Positions 1 through 5,651 of a stretch of 5,651 nucleotides of DNA are shown here, one piece after another (the first letter of the stretch is position 1; the number at the start of each line of letters is the position of its first letter). Source of the DNA: Deltaproteobacteria bacterium. Its GTDB lineage: Bacteria > Myxococcota > XYA12-FULL-58-9 > JAUUZB01. The notes under the pieces are model-generated. The model made no database searches. It saw nothing but the letters and a program-made list of their open reading frames with translations, and was not told the origin of the DNA. Location of the stretch: assembly GCA_030590185.1 (NCBI GenBank), contig JAUUZB010000343.1, forward strand, positions 1-5,651. The letters are read 5' to 3'. A program made the translations under genes and the position numbers.

Positions 1-657
1 ACCCAAACCTTCCACTCGGCCTTTGACGGCAGCCAGTCATCGACCGCCCCCACCAAGATCGGGCGGTCGGGAACACCCGCCACCCGCGGGGCTCGCCCGA
101 ACAACGTCGCCCCGCAGAGCACCGGCGCCAGCGACGACGACGCCAATACTCCCTTGCTGCGGGAGCTCACCCCCACCGGCGAGACCCACGACCGCAAGGA
201 CTGGCGCGCCCGCCTCGAGTTCCGCGAACGCGCCCGCGCCAACACCGGGGACGAAATTGACGCCGACTCAGGGGAGGAAAAGGCTGCCGGGCGCCGCGCC
301 TGGGGGCCCTGGCTGATGGTCGTGCTCCTGTGCGCAGCCGGCGGCGCCTTTGTCTGGTTCCTCTACGGACCGGCCAGCTCCTTGCCGCACGAGGTGATCG
401 GGGACGAGTTGAGACCGTTTGAGCCGGTCAGCTCCCACGGCTACCTAACCGTGAAGGTCAAAAACACGAAGAACGCCGTGGTCACCATCGACGGGCAACG
501 CATCGGGCGGGCGCCGCTCAAGGCGGCTCGGGTCGCCACCGGGACCCGCGTCGTCAAGGTTCAAAAGGCGAACGGTGGCAAATCAAGGGTCCGCAAGGTG
601 CAAGTGAAAAAAGCCCACACCAAGAAATCGCCGTACGTGCTGGTCTTCAAATTCTGA
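1..657 (+). CDS. PEGA-domain single-pass membrane protein, C-terminal part (5' end outside window)
   Basis: The frame is open from base 1 to the TGA at 655-657, so 218 codons are visible and the true start lies upstream; the TTG at 154 is only an internal codon. In window residue numbers, 1-99 are a hydrophilic Ser/Thr/Pro/Asp-rich linker with no recognisable fold. Residues 100-124 hold one transmembrane segment (WLMVVLLCAAGGAFVWFLY) preceded by basic GRR, which suggests a cytoplasmic N-terminal side. Residues about 147-200 match a PEGA domain: GYLTVKV, then VTIDGQRIGRAPL, then TGTRVVKV. PEGA domains are small beta-rich extracytoplasmic modules, often at the C-terminus of Ser/Thr kinases or other envelope proteins in Myxococcota. 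The tail is very lysine-rich, ending in VLVFKF. A missing upstream kinase or other signalling domain is possible but cannot be seen. The gene converges on the LCCL lipoprotein gene. Confidence 0.85.
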   Translation, partial: TQTFHSAFDGSQSSTAPTKIGRSGTPATRGARPNNVAPQSTGASDDDANTPLLRELTPTGETHDRKDWRARLEFRERARANTGDEIDADSGEEKAAGRRAWGPWLMVVLLCAAGGAFVWFLYGPASSLPHEVIGDELRPFEPVSSHGYLTVKVKNTKNAVVTIDGQRIGRAPLKAARVATGTRVVKVQKANGGKSRVRKVQVKKAHTKKSPYVLVFKF

Positions 658-677
658 GCGTCGAGGCGGACCGACGC
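658..677. terminator. Candidate bidirectional hairpin between convergent genes
   Basis: GCGTCG at 658-663 is the exact reverse complement of CGACGC at 672-677, with an 8-base loop between. The hairpin lies between the TGA of the PEGA gene (655-657) and the TGA of the LCCL gene (680-682), where a shared terminator is expected. The stem is only 6 bp and no T-tract follows on either strand, so intrinsic termination is uncertain; it may only be a 3'-end stem. Confidence 0.3.
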
Positions 678-679
678 CC

Positions 680-1771
680 TCACCGCCCGGGCGAGTCGGG
701 CGGCTGGGCCACCGGATTCCCGTTCGGCTCGACACACAACCCGTTGCCGTGGCCGACAAACGAGAAGCTGCGTTTGAACGGCCCCCACGGCGCCGACGCA
801 ACGCCGTTGCGCTGGGAGCCGATATAGCGATCACAGCCGTGCGCCGGGCGCACCGTCACGAGACCCCCGGTCTCCATCGGTACCGCACCGGCGTGAACCC
901 CGGCGCGACAGATCGAAGAATCGGTGGTGTAGATGTCGGTCCCCCACAGGCCACCGGTGGCGAGGTTGGCGTCGCAACGGCAGGAATAATCGCCGCTGCG
1001 CACCATGCTCGGCAGGTTGTCGTAGGTTGGCGGACAGCCACCCTCGGGCGGTGCGTAACACAGCCCGTCGCCGTAACCCGGAAAGAAAAAGCTCACCTGG
1101 TGGGCCCGCCATCGGTTCGCCTGGATACCGCGACGGTCAGAACCGACATAGACCGGACACCCCGGCGCGCGCTGGACTCGAACCTCACCGCCCTGGTGTT
1201 TGTCGATCGCCCCGGCGTGGGCCGCCGCCAGGCAGATCGACGAGTCGTGGGTATAGATGTCCGTACCCCACAACGGGCCGTTGACCATGGCAGAGTCGCA
1301 CGTGCAGCTCAGCTCGCCCGCTGGTGTCAGGCTCCCCTCGGCGATCGCATCTCTGAAGGTGTCTGGGCAGGCCCCCTTGGGCCGCTGATAACAACGACCG
1401 TCGCCGTGCCCCGCGAAGAAGAAGCTGGCGCCATAAGCGCCCCACCGCGCCGAGTTGATGCCGTGACTCGCCGAGCCGCGGTAGAGCTGACACCCCGGCG
1501 AGGTGAGGAGGCGCACCTTGCCCCCCTTGCCCGGCAGGACCGCGCCGGCGTGCAGGGCGGCTGAGCAGATATCGGAGTCGGTGGTGTAGGTCCCGGTGCC
1601 GTACACCGGCCGGCCACCAGCGTCCGCTGGGCACATGCAGATCGCTCCGCGGTCGGTCCGGCCCGGCAGGGCCTCGAGTTTCTGAGTGCAGGCCGGTGTG
1701 TCCGGTAGCTCGCAGCCCGGCAGCAGCCCCGCGACGGCGACACAAGTCAGCAGGTGGTCGAACCTCGTCAA
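680..1771 (-). CDS. Lipoprotein with three tandem LCCL domains
   Basis: This 363-aa protein starts with a lipoprotein signal: MTRFDHLLTCVAVAGLLPGC, with lipobox L-P-G-C and the predicted lipidated cysteine at residue 20. The start is a TTG at 1771-1769, supported by GGAAAGGG on the coding strand about 9 bases upstream. The rest is three LCCL modules at about residues 28-127, 135-238 and 246-346. Each has the LCCL core: GTDIYTxDSSIC (GTGTYTTDSDIC in the first), HAGA, GG-x-V, Y-x-GS, G(I/V)-x-(S/A) and SFxF. Each also has six cysteines in the same order (28/45/47/69/94/127; 135/156/158/180/205/238; 246/264/266/288/313/346), which fits disulfide-rich extracytoplasmic folding. LCCL domains are named from Limulus factor C, cochlin and Lgl1 and are linked to binding of lipid or carbohydrate ligands. 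Binding of an envelope ligand here is inferred. It is probably the last gene of the exporter operon. Domain identity is firm; function is not. Confidence 0.9.
   Translation of the reverse strand: MTRFDHLLTCVAVAGLLPGCELPDTPACTQKLEALPGRTDRGAICMCPADAGGRPVYGTGTYTTDSDICSAALHAGAVLPGKGGKVRLLTSPGCQLYRGSASHGINSARWGAYGASFFFAGHGDGRCYQRPKGACPDTFRDAIAEGSLTPAGELSCTCDSAMVNGPLWGTDIYTHDSSICLAAAHAGAIDKHQGGEVRVQRAPGCPVYVGSDRRGIQANRWRAHQVSFFFPGYGDGLCYAPPEGGCPPTYDNLPSMVRSGDYSCRCDANLATGGLWGTDIYTTDSSICRAGVHAGAVPMETGGLVTVRPAHGCDRYIGSQRNGVASAPWGPFKRSFSFVGHGNGLCVEPNGNPVAQPPDSPGR
734..1690 (-). repeat. Three tandem LCCL-encoding units (about 300-312 bp each)
   Basis: Units lie at about 1391-1690, 1058-1369 and 734-1036, in order of translation, with a start-to-start spacing of about 107 and 111 codons. 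The repetition is clear at protein level, with cysteine order and the SSIC, HAGA and SFxF motifs shared. The DNA copies differ at many positions, including third bases around the GTDIYT core, so this is an old domain duplication and not a recent tandem DNA repeat. Confidence 0.8.
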
Positions 1772-1843
1772 CGGAAGATGCCCTTTCCGGCCGCGCTGCC
1801 GCTCATTGTTGGGGTGCTCAGCCCGCCCGACTCGAGCCCCGTC

Positions 1844-2317
1844 CTAATCCCCCACCGCCTCGGCGATGGTCATCAAGCTCGAGTAGCTGACGTTGGACTG
1901 CCGCAGTCGACCGGCCAATACGCCGACCATCTGCCGGAGGATCTTGTTCGCGGCGACCGGGTTGGTGGTGAAGAAGTGCTCCAGGTTGTCCTTGACGATC
2001 ACGACCGTCTTGACGTCACCGTACGCGACGACGCTCGCCGCGCATGGGGTGTCATCGATGATCTCAACCTCGCCCAGGCATTCGCCGGCGTCGAGATCAC
2101 AAATGTGATCGGCCCCGTCATCCTTGTTCTTCATCACCGCCACCGTGCCGTCGAGCAACACGTAGAGGCCCGGGGGGGGGTGACCCTCGACCAAGATCGG
2201 CTGGTTGAGGGCGAAGTCCTGGGGCGCCATCAGATCGGCAAACTTGCCCAACTCGGTTGGATCGAGAGTGCTAAACAACGGAACCGCACCAAGGGTGGTC
2301 AACAGATCCTGGGACAT
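1844..2317 (-). CDS. Stand-alone cyclic-nucleotide-binding-domain (Crp-like sensor) protein
   Basis: The 157-aa product is one cyclic-nucleotide-binding fold. A short helix (residues 1-30, PLFSTLDPTELGKFADLM) leads to the beta-roll: ILVEGHPPPGLYVLLDGTVAV at about 41-61, then LDAGECLGEVEIIDDTPCAASVVA at about 75-98, and a C-terminal helical part to 157. The start is the ATG at 2317-2315, with an AAGGAG ribosome site 7 bases upstream; a longer GTG reading from 2377 is less likely. There is no helix-turn-helix, kinase or cyclase domain after the sensor, so it is not a Crp/Fnr transcription factor; it probably acts by binding a partner. In the phosphate-binding cassette the usual arginine (P-R-S/T-A-x-V) is replaced by Cys92 (P-C-A-A-S-V), so cAMP or cGMP binding is doubtful. 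A run of nine C/G bases codes for the HPPPG turn. It sits between the exporter and the LCCL lipoprotein genes and is probably cotranscribed with them. Confidence 0.88.
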   Translation of the reverse strand: MSQDLLTTLGAVPLFSTLDPTELGKFADLMAPQDFALNQPILVEGHPPPGLYVLLDGTVAVMKNKDDGADHICDLDAGECLGEVEIIDDTPCAASVVAYGDVKTVVIVKDNLEHFFTTNPVAANKILRQMVGVLAGRLRQSNVSYSSLMTIAEAVGD

Positions 2318-2330
2318 CCTCGGACTCCTT
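2318..2330 (-). promoter_or_regulatory. Ribosome binding site fixing the start of the CNB-domain gene
   Basis: On the minus strand the sequence AAAAAGGAG, then seven bases TCCGAGG, then ATG (2317-2315) is a near-ideal Shine-Dalgarno arrangement. It supports the 157-aa product over the 177-aa reading that begins at the GTG of 2377. Confidence 0.8.
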
Positions 2331-2392
2331 TTTCGCTCGGCGGCCGATTCGGGACCGGACGTCCGCCTCCATACCACGAACCGCCGCGGCGC

Positions 2393-4714
2393 TCACCCGC
2401 CGGCGACATCTCCATCCCGGGATCCACCCAGCCCGAGCAACGCCGGCAACAGGGTGAGGGCGCCTACCGAGGTCGAGAACATCGCCAGGACCGCGAGCGC
2501 CCCGAGATATTTGATCGGCGTAAAACCGGAGACCAGCAGCACCGAAAACCCGAGGGCCACGGCCAGGGCGTTGATCAGGATCGGTCGCCCCACGGTCCGC
2601 ACCGCCTCCTGTGCCGCCTCCGTACGCGAGCGGTCGACAGCCAGGTCCCGGAAGCGCGCCACGGTGTGCACCGCGTAGTCGATCCCCACGCCGATGACGA
2701 TGCAGGTGATCAAGGCGGTGGCGATGTTGAGGGTCACCCCGAACAGCCCCATCAGGCCGAAGTTCAAGACGACCGCCACCGTCAACGGCACCACCGACAA
2801 CAGGGAGAGGCGCGCCGAACGAATCGCGGCCAGGGATATCAAGAACACCATGAGGATGGCCGCCGCTAGGGACATGAGAGCGGAGCGGACGATCAGGCCG
2901 GCGAGCTCGGCGATAAAGACCCCGGCGCCGGTGACATCAGCCTCAAAGACACCCTCACTGTGCCGAGCGATCTTCTCGCGGATCTGCTGGAGCAACACCG
3001 TGTCCTCACGGGTGGTGAGGGAGTGCACCCGGCACAGGATGAGCGCCGCGGTCATGGCGGGATCTGCCAGCTCCTCGAGGTCGCCGTCCGACATCGAGTA
3101 GAGCAGGAGCTCCTGGGCGACCAGATCGCGTCTGTCGGGAATTCGGTGCTCAGCCGGATCGTCATCGTGCAAGACCTGATTGAGGCGTTGGACCACGCTG
3201 GCGACGGAGGTGGAGGTGCCGACCTCAGCGATTTGGTCGATGTCAGCCTGCAGCGCGACCATCCGCTGCAACACCGCCGGAGATTCGATCTCCCCCTCGA
3301 CCAGAATGCTCAAGTCTCGGCTGCCACCAAAATGTTGGTCGACCACCCGCATGCCGCGGATGACGCGTGAGTCCTCTGGGTAGAAGCTCTCCGGACTCGA
3401 CTCGACCTCAACCCGAGTGATGGCCAAACCACAGAGCAACACCAGCACGACCGTCCCGGCGAAAATCCAACCCGGTCGCCGGGTCGCCAACCGCGCCACG
3501 AGCACCAACGGTCGATCCAGAAACGACGACTGCCCCGTGCCCGCCGGCCGTGGCCGTCTGACCGGGTCCAGCAGCACCAACAAGGCCGGCATCAAAAACA
3601 GGGAGAGTCCCCAGGCCCACATGACCCCAACGCCGATGAACAGGCCGAAAGGCGTGAGGGCTGGCATGGGCGAGCCAACCAGGGAACAGAAGCCGGCGGT
3701 GGTAGTCAGGGAGGTCAGGGTCACGGGCGACGACAGGGACGCCATGGTTGACCGCACCGCCTCGGCGGCGGCTTCGCCCTGCTCGCGTTGAACGTGGAAG
3801 CGGGTCAGCAGGTGGATCGAGTCGGCACAGGCGGTCGACAACACGAAGATTGGAATGGCGCTCGACACGGCGCGAAACGGAATTCCGAACAGCCCCATCA
3901 AGCCAACCGTCGCCCCGACACTCAAGCCGATGACTATTAAGGTAACGGCGACCCCCTTGGCGGTGCGCAGGGCCACGAACAAAATGAGCGCTAGCACCAG
4001 GGCCACGCCGGGCGTCAGCAGGAGCAGGTCGCGGGCCACGTACTCACTGGCCTGGGCGTCGAAGACCGGGTCACCGGTGAGAAAGATCCGCTCCTCGGGG
4101 AAAAAGTCCGGCAGGGTCGCGTAGATCTGGGCCATCAAGTCGTTCGGGTCCGCGTCATCGACCGGCGAGACCACCAGCGCCCCAAAGGTCTCGTCGTCGG
4201 ATAGAAAGTTCGGTCGCAGCAAGGGGTCCGAGAGGATCCGCTCGCGCAGGGCCGCCGCGGCCGCGGGCGTTTCGATCGGGTCCGGCGCCACGGGCACCAC
4301 CTCGATCAGGCCATCCCCCCCCGAGATGCCGGTCATCTTCGACAGGGCGAGGACCTCATCGACGGTCTCGAGCGCCTCGAGCCGGAGGGCCAGCCCCCGG
4401 ATCGCCTCGAGGTCGACCGGATTGAAGATGCTCCCGTCCCGGGCCCGCACCGCGATGAACACCTCGTTGCGGGTGCCGAAGATCTCCCGGATCTCGTTCT
4501 GGAGGATCCGCGAGGGGATGTCGTCCGGCATCAGAGATTCAATGTCATCGTCGATCTCGATGCGCACCGCACCGAGGCTGGCGCCCACGCTGAGCCCGAC
4601 GAGCAGGAGCACCGCGGTGCGCGGTCGGGCGAGGATCGACTCCGTGATCCGACGGTAGGCGCCCTGGGCCCTGCCCTCCTGCGGTGTGCGTTCCCCGTGC
4701 GGTGTATTGTTCAT
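2393..4714 (-). CDS. RND-superfamily (HAE3/MMPL-type) exporter
   Basis: This 773-aa inner-membrane protein has the duplicated RND layout. TM1 lies at about 31-50, with a large extracytoplasmic loop at about 51-228. TMs follow at about 229-249, 254-277, 283-303, 331-346 and 352-382. The second half starts with a TM at about 415-433, a loop at about 434-606, then TMs at about 607-630, 635-656, 662-685, 710-729 and 735-760. GLMGLFG occurs at the same point of both halves (271 and 653). The fourth helix of each half carries the expected polar motif: ACADSIHLLTRF (Asp298) and IGVGIDYAVHTVARF (Asp679), likely the proton-relay region. Length and topology fit the HAE3/MMPL group, whose members move hydrophobic or amphiphilic molecules such as hopanoids and other lipids; the cargo here is unknown. 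The chosen ATG (4714-4712) begins MNNTPHGE and lies about 30 bases below a candidate promoter; AGGA precedes it at a short distance. It is the first gene of the three-gene minus-strand operon and is divergent from the oxidoreductase. Confidence 0.93.
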   Translation of the reverse strand: MNNTPHGERTPQEGRAQGAYRRITESILARPRTAVLLLVGLSVGASLGAVRIEIDDDIESLMPDDIPSRILQNEIREIFGTRNEVFIAVRARDGSIFNPVDLEAIRGLALRLEALETVDEVLALSKMTGISGGDGLIEVVPVAPDPIETPAAAAALRERILSDPLLRPNFLSDDETFGALVVSPVDDADPNDLMAQIYATLPDFFPEERIFLTGDPVFDAQASEYVARDLLLLTPGVALVLALILFVALRTAKGVAVTLIVIGLSVGATVGLMGLFGIPFRAVSSAIPIFVLSTACADSIHLLTRFHVQREQGEAAAEAVRSTMASLSSPVTLTSLTTTAGFCSLVGSPMPALTPFGLFIGVGVMWAWGLSLFLMPALLVLLDPVRRPRPAGTGQSSFLDRPLVLVARLATRRPGWIFAGTVVLVLLCGLAITRVEVESSPESFYPEDSRVIRGMRVVDQHFGGSRDLSILVEGEIESPAVLQRMVALQADIDQIAEVGTSTSVASVVQRLNQVLHDDDPAEHRIPDRRDLVAQELLLYSMSDGDLEELADPAMTAALILCRVHSLTTREDTVLLQQIREKIARHSEGVFEADVTGAGVFIAELAGLIVRSALMSLAAAILMVFLISLAAIRSARLSLLSVVPLTVAVVLNFGLMGLFGVTLNIATALITCIVIGVGIDYAVHTVARFRDLAVDRSRTEAAQEAVRTVGRPILINALAVALGFSVLLVSGFTPIKYLGALAVLAMFSTSVGALTLLPALLGLGGSRDGDVAGG

Positions 4715-4741
4715 CGGTCCTGGCGCCCCCGGGCGGCAGCG

Positions 4742-4765
4742 GGCAGCGGTTGTTATACCGCCGCC
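4742..4765. promoter_or_regulatory. Imperfect 24-bp dyad, operator-like, over the exporter promoter -10
   Basis: The left arm GGCAGCGGT (4742-4750) and the right arm ACCGCCGCC (4757-4765) are reverse complements at 8 of 9 positions, separated by the AT-rich core TGTTAT. The core overlaps the predicted -10 of the exporter promoter (4752-4757). Size and symmetry fit a site for a dimeric repressor (TetR- or MarR-like), but no such regulator gene is in the window. GC-rich DNA produces some dyads by chance. Confidence 0.4.
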
Positions 4766-4781
4766 ATTCTCCCCTGTACAA
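4752..4781 (-). promoter_or_regulatory. Candidate sigma70-like promoter for the exporter operon
   Basis: Read on the minus strand there is a -35-like TTGTAC (4781-4776), an 18-base spacer and a -10-like TATAAC (4757-4752, 5 of 6 to consensus). Transcription would start near 4745, giving a leader of about 30 bases before the ATG at 4714. The -35 box is weak (3 of 6), but this AT-rich patch stands out in GC-rich DNA and lies where a divergent promoter is needed. Confidence 0.45.
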
Positions 4782-4782
4782 T
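4777..4782 (+). promoter_or_regulatory. Candidate -10 element for the divergent oxidoreductase gene
   Basis: TACAAT matches the TATAAT consensus at 5 of 6 positions and would start transcription near 4789, about 67 bases before the proposed translation start. The nearest -35-like sequence, TTGTTA at 4750-4755, is 21 bases away, which is too far for a good promoter. The element overlaps the opposite-strand -35 box, so the two promoters could compete. The call is weak. Confidence 0.22.
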
Positions 4783-4844
4783 CTCGATACCCCGAACTAA
4801 AAGCCAGCGTCGTTTCCATCTTCGCACACGCACACCATGCGGTC

Positions 4845-4858
4845 AGGGGTTCGCAATC
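4845..4858 (+). promoter_or_regulatory. Shine-Dalgarno-like AGGGG followed by an ATC where a start codon is expected
   Basis: AGGGG at 4845-4849 is followed after six bases (TTCGCA) by ATC at 4856-4858, directly before ACC-CAC-TAC-GAC, which encodes the conserved N-terminus THYDAIIIGSG. No ATG, GTG or TTG lies in this frame between 4700 and 4856. The arrangement is what an ATG start would look like with its third base changed. Confidence 0.45.
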
Positions 4859-5651
4859 ACCCACTACGACGCGATCATCATCGGCTCTGGCCTCGGCGGG
4901 CTCGCGGCCGCGGCAAAGCTCTCCCTGGCTGGCTTCAAAGTACGACTGCTCGAAAAACACGTGCAGCCGGGCGGCTACGCGACGACCTTCTCCCGCGGTC
5001 GCTTCGAATTCGAGGTCTCGTTACACGCCCTCACCGGCATTCGCGGTCCAGAGAGCACCAACCCATCGATACCGCACCTCAATGATCTCGAGGTCGCCCA
5101 ACAGCTCGAGTTCGTGCGCCTGCCCGACCTCTACCGTACCACCGCACCGGGGCTCGACCTGCGCGTACCGCGCGGCCGTGAGGAGTCCCTCGACGCCCTG
5201 ATCACGGCGTTTCCCCACGAGGGCCGCGGCCTGCGCCGGATCTATGACCACCTCTGGGCGATCAAACGTGACGTCCGGGCCGTGGGCTCCGGTATCGGAG
5301 AGCCCCCTACCCCCATCGAGGCCGTGCGCAAATACCCGATCCTCTCCCACGCCGCGGCGGTGCCCCTGTCCCACCTGATCTACCGCGAGGTCGAGGATCC
5401 CTTGGCCCGGCTGGCTATCGGCCAGGTGTGGAGCTACTTCGGCCTGCCGCCGGCGCAGCTGTCCCTGCTCTACTTCGCCATCGCCTACACGACCCTCGCG
5501 GAGTTCGGCGCGAGCTACCCCAAGGGCAAGTCCCAGGCGATATCAAACGCCTTCGTACGGGTCATCGAGAAGGCAGGCGGCGAGATCTCCCTGGGCAACG
5601 GCGCCGAGCGTATCCTGGTCAAGAACGGCAAGGTGACCGGCGTGCGTACCG
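4856..5651 (+). CDS. FAD-dependent oxidoreductase, phytoene desaturase / CRTISO / retinol saturase-like (3' end outside window)
   Basis: About 265 codons are visible, roughly half of a usual protein of about 500 aa. Counting from the ATC at 4856, residues 4-35 form the dinucleotide-binding fold YDAIIIGSGLGGLAAAAKL, with GxGxxG at 10-15 and the ribose-binding acid Glu33 in LLEKH. The family signature PGGYATTF at 38-45 follows, then RGRFEFEVSLHAL at 47-59. Further on, YPKGKSQAISNAF (221-233) and KAGGEISLGNGAERILVKNGKVTGV match the substrate-domain strand and the return to the FAD fold. Relatives desaturate, isomerise or saturate carotenoids and retinoids, and many bacterial members have unknown substrates. 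The start is uncertain. Frame 2 has no standard start codon nearby; the ATG at 4837 is one base out of phase; a GTG at 4697 would add 53 unlikely residues and overlap the exporter gene. A genuine ATC start, a base error or a one-base indel are all possible. The gene is divergent from the exporter operon, which suggests shared control. Confidence 0.88.
   Translation, partial: MTHYDAIIIGSGLGGLAAAAKLSLAGFKVRLLEKHVQPGGYATTFSRGRFEFEVSLHALTGIRGPESTNPSIPHLNDLEVAQQLEFVRLPDLYRTTAPGLDLRVPRGREESLDALITAFPHEGRGLRRIYDHLWAIKRDVRAVGSGIGEPPTPIEAVRKYPILSHAAAVPLSHLIYREVEDPLARLAIGQVWSYFGLPPAQLSLLYFAIAYTTLAEFGASYPKGKSQAISNAFVRVIEKAGGEISLGNGAERILVKNGKVTGVRT

Noticed and set aside
749..1564. Long plus-strand reading frame (271 codons) opposite the LCCL gene
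   Set aside because: It lies fully antisense to a gene with clear LCCL motifs. Its translation is rich in Arg/Ala/Thr/Val without any recognisable fold, as expected from the antisense of GC-rich coding DNA.
2356..2365. Perfect 10-base palindrome CGGACGTCCG between the exporter and CNB genes
   Set aside because: It is too short to act as a terminator, has no T-tract, and is not clearly placed relative to a promoter. Palindromes of this size are common by chance in GC-rich DNA.
2318..2377. 20-residue extension of the CNB protein from a GTG at 2377
   Set aside because: The internal ATG at 2317 has a near-perfect ribosome site, and the extension is an Arg-rich stretch not part of the fold.
1754..2869. 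Plus-strand reading frame of 371 codons spanning the CNB gene and the end of the exporter gene
   Set aside because: It is antisense to two well-supported genes, crosses their boundary, and its product is low-complexity (Arg/His/Gln/Asp-rich). It is a GC-rich shadow.
4715..4960. N-terminal extension of the exporter by 82 codons to 4960
   Set aside because: The extra residues have no RND features and would run through the divergent promoter and into the conserved start of the oxidoreductase. The ATG at 4714 starts just ahead of TM1, as normal for the family.
4686..5201. Plus-strand reading frame of 171 codons over the start of the oxidoreductase
   Set aside because: It is in a different frame from the conserved FAD-binding sequence and gives a Ser/Arg/Pro-rich product without domains.
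1..5651. tRNA, rRNA, CRISPR array, insertion sequence or attachment site
   Set aside because: I saw no repeat-spacer pattern, transposase motifs, terminal inverted repeats or structured RNA gene; nearly all of the window is explained by the coding regions.

Overview
The window is GC-rich, densely coding DNA from a Gram-negative bacterium. The gene mix (a PEGA-domain membrane protein, LCCL domains in a lipoprotein, an HAE3/MMPL-type RND exporter, a free-standing cyclic-nucleotide-binding domain and a RetSat/CrtI-like flavoprotein) is typical of Myxococcota and related former Deltaproteobacteria. That placement is an inference from gene content; there is no rRNA or marker gene to confirm it.

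Layout. (1) 1-657, plus strand: the 3' end of a membrane protein with a cytoplasmic linker, one transmembrane segment and a C-terminal PEGA domain; its 5' end lies outside the window. (2) 658-679: the 22-base gap between two convergent stop codons, holding a small hairpin. (3) 4714 down to 680, minus strand: three co-directional genes with gaps of about 75 and 72 bases, probably one operon. In transcription order these are an RND-superfamily (HAE3/MMPL) exporter of 773 aa, a 157-aa stand-alone cyclic-nucleotide-binding-domain protein, and a 363-aa lipoprotein built from three tandem LCCL domains. (4) 4715-4855: a divergent promoter region with a candidate sigma70-like promoter for the exporter operon, lying on a 24-base imperfect dyad. 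(5) 4856-5651, plus strand: the 5' part of an FAD-dependent oxidoreductase of the phytoene desaturase / carotenoid isomerase / retinol saturase superfamily, cut by the window end.

How the parts may work together (inference). A flavoprotein that acts on isoprenoid or polyene-like substrates is divergently paired with an exporter family known for hydrophobic and amphiphilic cargo. The exporter is followed by a predicted cytoplasmic ligand-sensor-like domain and a predicted extracytoplasmic lipoprotein. Together these could make, move and bind a hydrophobic lipid at the cell envelope. No substrate can be read from the sequence.

Main points for a second look: the oxidoreductase has no ATG/GTG/TTG at its natural N-terminus, where an ATC follows a Shine-Dalgarno-like AGGGG; the triple-LCCL lipoprotein has a strict six-cysteine pattern; the cyclic-nucleotide-binding domain lacks its phosphate-binding arginine and carries a nine-base homopolymer; and the exporter promoter overlaps an operator-like dyad.
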